Source: JACCZX01 sp963807155 (GTDB lineage: Bacteria > Pseudomonadota > Gammaproteobacteria > Burkholderiales > Burkholderiaceae_F). Taken from it: a DNA stretch of 64,000 nt. The position numbers and the translations under genes were made by a program. Below the pieces are notes generated by a model. That model made no database searches, was not told the DNA's origin, and was given only the letters and a program-made list of their open reading frames with translations. Positions 59,030 through 64,000 of this stretch are shown here, in pieces. Each line of letters starts with the position of its first letter. Position 1 is the first letter of the stretch. The stretch lies in assembly GCA_963807155.1 (NCBI GenBank), contig CAWEAZ010000029.1, positions 1-64,000 on the forward strand, written 5' to 3'.

Positions 59030-60692
59030 ATGACGATCTCACCCGCGCTGCATCGTTTTGCGCTGGCGCATCCAAGCATCGTGGTCGTTCCTGCAGAAGT
59101 ACTCGACGAGCACGGACTGGAGCCGGAGTTCGCAGAACTGCTGATCACTGAAGGCCGCTTGTCAGCCGCGCAAATCGATTGTCTCGAGCGCGGCACCGCG
59201 CTGTACTGGCAACGCTGTCGCGATCTCTTTGCGCGGCGCCCGACGTCATGGTTTCCGCCGCGCCAGACGAATCTTCTGATCGTTTCCGAGCCGCGCGGCA
59301 TCTTCCCGTACATGGAGCCGTTCACCGGCACGTCTTCGCTGTTGTACCAGTCCGACTTGGATACGCATCCGGAGTATGTCGCGTACATGTTGGTGCACGT
59401 CGATCGATTGGCGCTGCTGCGGTTCAGTGCGATCAGCGCTTGTTTACAACCTGAGTTACTGGTTCGACCGCGACGATGCGAGCCGGAGCGCATTTGCCAG
59501 CGCCGCAGCGCGCGCGAAGCGGCCGGATGCGCAGTGTTTCACTGCGCTAGCCGATGCGTTTGAGTGGATCGATCAGCTATTTCACATTCCGCTGCGCGAG
59601 CCACAGCAGGACATTAGCGAGCCGTATTTGGAGGTGCGTCGAGGGGGCCGAACTGTATGCGCCAAAGCGCTTGCAGCCGCAGGTGACCGCTCTCTGCGAC
59701 GCCGGCGAAGACGCCGTCAGCACTGCGATGCAAGTCACTGCACCGGCCGCCGTGCCCGCGCGTTCACCCACCGTCGATGCCCTGTGCGATTGGCTGCAGC
59801 AGACGCGTGCCCATGTGATCGTTGTGGCGCCCGACGGCACGACGGTGTGGTCGCCAGAGATGAATGATCCTCGGTGGATGCGGCGCGCGCTGGTCAACGC
59901 CAGCGATGCTGCAGTCGCGAGCTTGCACGAGGACTTGTGCACGATCGATGAGCGTTCGCGTCAATTTCTAGAACGCGTCACCGATGTTGACATGCTGCCT
60001 AAGAGTTACGCCGTATTGGAGTCCGGAGGTGGCACCTACCTCGACCCGGCCGGCGCGCGGTAGTACACAAGTTGAAGCAGGAGATATTCGACTCGTCTTG
60101 ACGGCCCCTGCTCCTCCGTACTTTCGGCTGTTCCTCGGCGCGCGCGTGATGCACGAATGGGGACATATGGCGCACGCTGCGAAATTCCTGCGTGTGCCCG
60201 ACGAGAACAAGGCTGCCTACAGGGAAGCTCGCGCTGAACTCGGCGAATGTTTTCTGCGGACATCGCGGCGATACCTGAAAAGCGCGCGTCAGGGATCCGG
60301 AAACAGCCGGTCTGTCGCTAAGCTCGAACGAACTTCCGGCCATCCTCGCGCGCAAGACACTGGCGCGAGTCGGCGACTATCTGTCCAATCTGATGTGCTC
60401 GAAGATGCTACCGGGCGAGGAGATGCAGATTTATGTCCGAACCAATGTGCGCCCTCATTTCGACGAAAACCTTGGACTGGTCAGCGAGCTCGCGCGCTAT
60501 GCGTACGAGGTGCACTACCTGGCGCTGGCCGACCTGCCCAGGTCGTACTTCTTCAACACATCGCGCTTCGTCGACTACTTCATCCATAGCGGAATCATCA
60601 CCGAAGACAACACGAACGCACTGTTCGACGCTGCCGGACAAGTGCTTGCCTGCTATGAAATTGACGAGACAAGCTCGCGCTTTCGCATGTAA
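59030..60692 (+). CDS. Unrecognised protein with HEWGH (HExxH) motif, frameshifted
   Basis: About 550 residues when the frames are joined. N-terminus: MTISPALHRFALAHPSIVVV and LFARRPTSWFPPRQTNLLIV. Middle: ARSPTVDALCDWLQQTRAHV and VVAPDGTTVWSPEMNDPRWM. At 60152-60166 it has MHEWGHMAHAAKFLRV, an HExxH zinc-peptidase-like motif, followed 20-30 residues later by acidic residues (EARAELGE) that could supply a third ligand. The C-terminus contains VRTNVRPHFDENLGLVSELA and ends TSSRFRM. Frame changes near 59445, 59640, 60060 and 60310. No signal peptide. I do not recognise the family. Confidence 0.6.
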
Positions 60693-60699
60693 GGTGCGA

Positions 60700-61272
60700 C
60701 TACTGCAGCAATTTGTAGCTGAAGGTGTGGCACTCACCGAAGCCGCATTGCAGTATCACCGAGACGAAGTTGATCAGCAGATCACGATCATGTAGAGGCT
60801 CATGACGTCTGCGAGCTTCCTGATTGCCGGAAACTCGGCCGACATCGGCTTCACGCAAATACTCGTCGCCCCCCAGGATCGCAAGCTTGATCGCGTAAGC
60901 CGTCAGCAGGCACAACGCAATGATGATCGACCACACTGGCATGTGGATGCCGAGGATCGCGCTGCCGATGTACTCGTGTCCCGGACGCGGATAAATGTCG
61001 AGCAGGCTCTGCCTTACGGCAACGACCAGCAGCAGGATGGCGGACAACAGACTGAATCCGGTGTTCTGATACGAAAATCCGCGGCGGAAATTCAGCATGA
61101 TCCCGAAGCACACGCCGAACATGGCGACGCGCTCCAGCAGACATAGCGGGCAAGGCAGTTCGCCGTTCACATACTGAAGCGTCATCGCCGCCGTCAGAAT
61201 GCCCGCGATCACGAACATGACGAGCAACAGATACACGTAATTCAACAGCGCCAGCAATCGCTGTGACGTCAT
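60700..61272 (-). CDS. DsbB-family disulfide oxidoreductase-like membrane protein
   Basis: About 190 residues from the ATG at 61272 (MTSQRLLALLNYVYLLLVMF); the open frame extends upstream only through the next gene. Four membrane helices, with the redox motif GELPCPLCLLERVAMFG between helices 1 and 2, as in DsbB-like proteins. The second periplasmic Cys pair of classical DsbB is absent. In another frame the tail reads DVMSLYMIVIC and stops at 60774, a more natural hydrophobic end, so a late indel near 60830 is possible. Probably reoxidises a thiol partner or forms a variant quinone-linked oxidase. Confidence 0.75.
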   Translation of the reverse strand: MTSQRLLALLNYVYLLLVMFVIAGILTAAMTLQYVNGELPCPLCLLERVAMFGVCFGIMLNFRRGFSYQNTGFSLLSAILLLVVAVRQSLLDIYPRPGHEYIGSAILGIHMPVWSIIIALCLLTAYAIKLAILGGDEYLREADVGRVSGNQEARRRHEPLHDRDLLINFVSVILQCGFGECHTFSYKLLQ

Positions 61273-61285
61273 CGCTCGCTCTCGA

Positions 61286-61487
61286 TCATGAACCCTGTCG
61301 CGCTGCTTCGAGTTCGGTCTGAATCCACGGCATCCTGAACCCGTATTCGGGGCTGTAGATCTCAAACAGGAAGAGCCCGATCGACAGTGCCAGGCACAAA
61401 GCGAACAGCGCAACAGCGAGCGACCGACGGCCAAACCACCCGCAGATCAGGGCCAGCGACATCGTGCGCAAATACCGCGACCATCAT
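61286..61487 (-). CDS. Small membrane protein (DUF5993-like), likely one frameshift
   Basis: A strong AGGAGGA (complement of 61494-61500) precedes tandem ATGs at 61487/61484 reading MMVAVFA. The frame then shifts near 61465 into SLALICGWFGRRSLAVALFA, LCLALSIGLFLFEIYSPEYG and FRMPWIQTE. Two short membrane helices, about 65 residues. Small proteins of this kind (DUF5993) sit next to DsbB-like genes in other proteobacteria, as I recall. The stop lies 13 bases before the DsbB start, so they form one transcript. Confidence 0.55.
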
Positions 61488-61501
61488 GGTGTGTCCTCCT
61501 G

Positions 61502-63289
61502 CTACCTGCTGCTCGCGATGAGCGCTTCCATCCGAGTGCGCGCTCGAACGTATTCGAGTTCGTCAGCGCCTTCAGCCAGAAACGCATCAAAGTCATCGTG
61601 CTCCCAGAACTCGCGCCGAATGAGGTCGATGAAAGTGTCAACGAATTGGCCATCGAATTGGCGCCCCGCCCCCCGTTTGAGCTCGTTCAACGCTGCCTGA
61701 ATAGACATCGGATTCGACCGCCAGGGCCGCGGGTGTGTCATCGCGTCAAATGCATCACAGATCGCAACGATCCGCGCCTCCTCGGCAATCGCTTCACCGC
61801 TCAAGCCGCGAGGATAGCCGCTGCCATCGTATCGTTCATGATGCTGCTCAGCAACAGTGGCGGCAACATTCAGGATCCGCAGCTTCGATTTGCGCAGCAG
61901 TTCCCCTCCATATTGGGTGTGCGCACGCATCACCTGCAACTCACCGTCTGACAATCCGCGTTTCTTTTGCAGAATGCGTGCAGGGATAGCCATCATCCCG
62001 ATGTTGCACAACTGCCCTCCCAACGTGAGCGGAGCGATCCGTTCCTCGTCCCAGCCCTGTGCGGCCGCGAGGCAGCGCGCGAGTTTGGCAACCCGAAACG
62101 TGCGATAAAGATCATGGCCATTGGCGGCTTCGGCGTTGATAGAGGTTTCAACAAGATGTTGAATCCGTTGCTGGACGCCAGCCTGTAAGCGTTGCGATTG
62201 AGCGAGCAGGGTGTCGTCGAAAGCGGATGAGCCGGCTCCGGAGTTGCGAGGAATCTGCAAGACCCTCGTATTGCGGGCGGTATAACTTCGGTATCCAGCG
62301 CTTTCCTTTTCCAGTCAACAAGCTCCTGTAGATACTTCAACGCCTATCCGATTGACCCGCGGCCTCGTGAGCGTCTGCACACATCCCGAGATACGCGACT
62401 ACGGTTGGTCGACTTGCTTGGCGAAGGCCAACACTTTCAACTGCGGCCAACCCCTTCTCGACCGCGCCGGACTTCACGTCGATCAGCCCAAGCAATGCCT
62501 CATTGAGTTTATTGTTCTCTTCACTCCTGCGAGCTTTGGCCAAGCGACCCGACTCCTGCGCATGAACCACTGCCATGCACAGGTCATCAGCCAACAAGTA
62601 CAGATGACCTAACGTGTCATGCGCATTCGCTTGTCTAAGAACGTCGATCTTCTTCATGGGCCCATCGGTTGCAAGTGGCACAAGTACGCGCAAACCGACT
62701 ACAGGATCCTTTATTTGAATCGCGTAACCCGCTATGTTGTTACGTGATGCGCGTTCGAGATCAACCAACCCATGTTCCGCGGCTAACTCGCGCGCTCGGT
62801 TCAGATAAGTCATCGCCACATCGAACTGGGCCATCGCTGCCCACAAATCCCCCACTCTCTTTATGGTCCAGCCTTCCAGTTCGACGTTTCCAAGCATGCG
62901 CGCAAGCCTCCAGGACTCGGCATGCGCGACGGTTGCTTCCGAAAACCGGCCGAGGTCGCATAGCGCCAGCCCCTCCATGGCCCGCCTTTGCATAGCAACA
63001 GGTCCGACCAAGTGCGGCGAGTCGCGCTGCAACGGATGCCGCCTTCAATGCCTCAACCGGCTGAGCTGCGAAGAAAAAGTTTCTCGCGAGCTGAATTATG
63101 GTATCGACACTCTCCGGCGTGTGCGCATCGTCCGGTAGCTGGGTCAGATACCGCAGCGCGTCGGTTAGGTCAATGGCGTTGAGTGGGCCCGAGTTCGTCG
63201 ACACGCGCTTTCAAAAGGTCACGGAGAGCGGCGAAAGACAGACCCTCGTCAGAGCCCTGTGTCAATTCGAGTATCGAGGTCTTGGACAT
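61502..63289 (-). CDS. TPR protein with degenerate HD-GYP domain, paralog 2 (frameshifted)
   Basis: Start ATG 63289 (MSKTSILELTQGSDEGLSFA), then IDLTDALRYLTQLPDDAHTP, matching the N-terminus of paralog 1. TPR-like helices follow (CDLGRFSEATVAHAESWRLA; ANAHDTLGHLYLLADDLCMA). The HD-GYP domain is complete: GHDLYRTFRVAKLARCLAAA, GGQLCNIGMMAIPARILQKK, RAHTQYGGELLRKSKL, EQHHERYDGSGYPRGLSGEA, RIVAICDAFDAMTHPRPW. Cys-Asn (62003-62008) replaces the His-Asp dyad. About 595 residues; frame changes near 63180, 63030 and 62300. It ends with a conserved acidic/helical tail (FDAFLAEGADELEYVRARTR). Lies 23 bp after paralog 3. Confidence 0.78.
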
Positions 63290-63312
63290 AGATGTCGTTC
63301 GAAAGAACCGCT

Positions 63313-64000
63313 CTATGCGCGCAACTCGTCTTCGCCGTCAATCAATGCCTCCATGCGACCGCGGACGCGTACATACTCGATTGCATCTGCTCCCTCGGCT
63401 AGAAATGTGTCGAAATCGTCGTGTTTCGAGAACTCGCTTCGAATGAACGCCGTTAATGCGTCGACAAGTCGGGGATCGAATTGGCGGCCTGCCCCTTGCA
63501 TCAGGCCGTGCAGCGCGCCCTCAACAGATGGCAGCGCACCTCGCGATGGCTGGCCACGAGTCATCGTGTCGAATGCGTCGCAAACAGCGACAACACGGGC
63601 CTCTTCCGTAATCGCCTCGCCGCTCAGGCCGCGAGGGTACCCACTCCCGTCAAAGTGTTCGTGATGTTGTTCGGCGATCACTGCTGCGACATCCAAGACC
63701 TGCAGCTTTGATTTGCGCAACAACTCAGCTCCATAGTCGGTGTGACCGCGCAACACGCGGCGTTTCACCTTCTGACAAATGACCCGACTTGACCAGGATG
63801 CGAGTTGGAATGGCGATCATGCCGATGTTGGACAGTTGCGCCCCCAGCGTCAGCGCATCAATGCGTTGCTGACTCCAACCCAACGACATAGCCACGTGGC
63901 GAGCGAGATTGGCTACACGAAACGGCTTATATAGATCGTGTCCGCAGGCGATCTCCGCATTCAATGCGATCTCGATCAAGCGTTCGATTCGGCTCTGCAC
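63313..64000 (-). CDS. TPR/degenerate HD-GYP protein, paralog 3 (C-terminal part, cut by window edge)
   Basis: The HD-GYP part of a third copy; the N-terminus lies beyond 64000. GHDLYKPFRVANLARHVAMS, LGAQLSNIGMIAIPTRILVK (Ser-Asn at 63827-63832 in place of His-Asp), LRGHTDYGAELLRKSKLQVL, EQHHEHFDGSGYPRGLSGEA and VVAVCDAFDTMTRGQPSRG are present. The end DTFLAEGADAIEYVRVRGRM repeats the tail of the other two paralogs. One frame change near 63760. It is upstream of paralog 2 on the same strand. Confidence 0.78.

Noticed and set aside
1..64000. tRNA, rRNA, CRISPR array, insertion sequence or prophage
   Set aside because: I looked for GTTCGAATC-type T-arm sequences outside genes, regularly spaced short repeats, and transposase or integrase motifs, and found none I could support. 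tRNAscan, Infernal and minced runs would settle it.

Overview
The window is a dense, GC-rich chromosomal segment with mostly housekeeping content. I see no transposase, integrase, phage gene, CRISPR array, rRNA or tRNA. The gene set (pepA-holC-valS divergent from lptF-lptG; M17, M24 and M48 peptidases; full-length alaS and glnS; a complete oxidative pentose phosphate set) and the GTGA/ATGA-type gene overlaps suggest a proteobacterium, most likely a betaproteobacterium of Burkholderiales type. That placement is inference from gene order and family flavour, not from a marker phylogeny.

Layout. 1-2851: small stand-alone enzymes (tautomerase, histidine phosphatase, cupin, methyltransferase, DUF6494, GYD protein). 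2861-4487: gnd-pgl. 4505-10928: FAD monooxygenase, small membrane protein, solute-binding lipoprotein, a 26-residue basic peptide, a thiolase, a superoxide dismutase-rhodanese fusion, a DUF1080 lipoprotein and a VOC protein. 11011-15643: pgi, tal and zwf on the minus strand, so that with gnd-pgl all the enzymes from glucose-6-phosphate through the oxidative branch lie within 13 kb. 15717-24559: one giant cyclic beta-1,2-glucan synthase. 25112-32880: lptG-lptF, divergent from pepA-holC-(proline-rich)-valS. 32846-37350: HxlR regulator, methyltransferase, then a minus-strand run of lipoprotein, two YbjQ proteins, M48 peptidase, TusA and a membrane-anchored protein. 37379-43138: acetyltransferase, alaS and a CcoI-type copper P-ATPase. 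43546-51559: a 4,002-bp tandem duplication of pepP-glnS. 51585-64000: xthA, three paralogous TPR plus degenerate HD-GYP proteins, a DUF1501/cytochrome-like export locus, an unrecognised HEWGH-motif protein and a DsbB/DUF5993-like pair.

A dominant technical feature is that many otherwise well conserved genes are broken by single-base indels: thiolase, DUF1080, glucan synthase (about eight), lptF, lptG, valS (two), glnS, xthA, DUF1501 and the TPR/HD-GYP genes. Essential genes are hit, reading resumes at once in a new frame with full conservation, and several sites look like one extra G or C in a short run. I therefore treat these as one gene each and regard residual sequencing error as the likeliest cause. 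Such genes are given as one span with the approximate shift positions.

Most interesting biology: three proteins in which the HD dyad of an HD-GYP domain is replaced by CN or SN while HHE and GYP are kept; the SOD-rhodanese fusion with changed second-shell residues; the diverged pepP-glnS tandem repeat in which both glnS copies carry the same +1 insertion; and the HEWGH protein.
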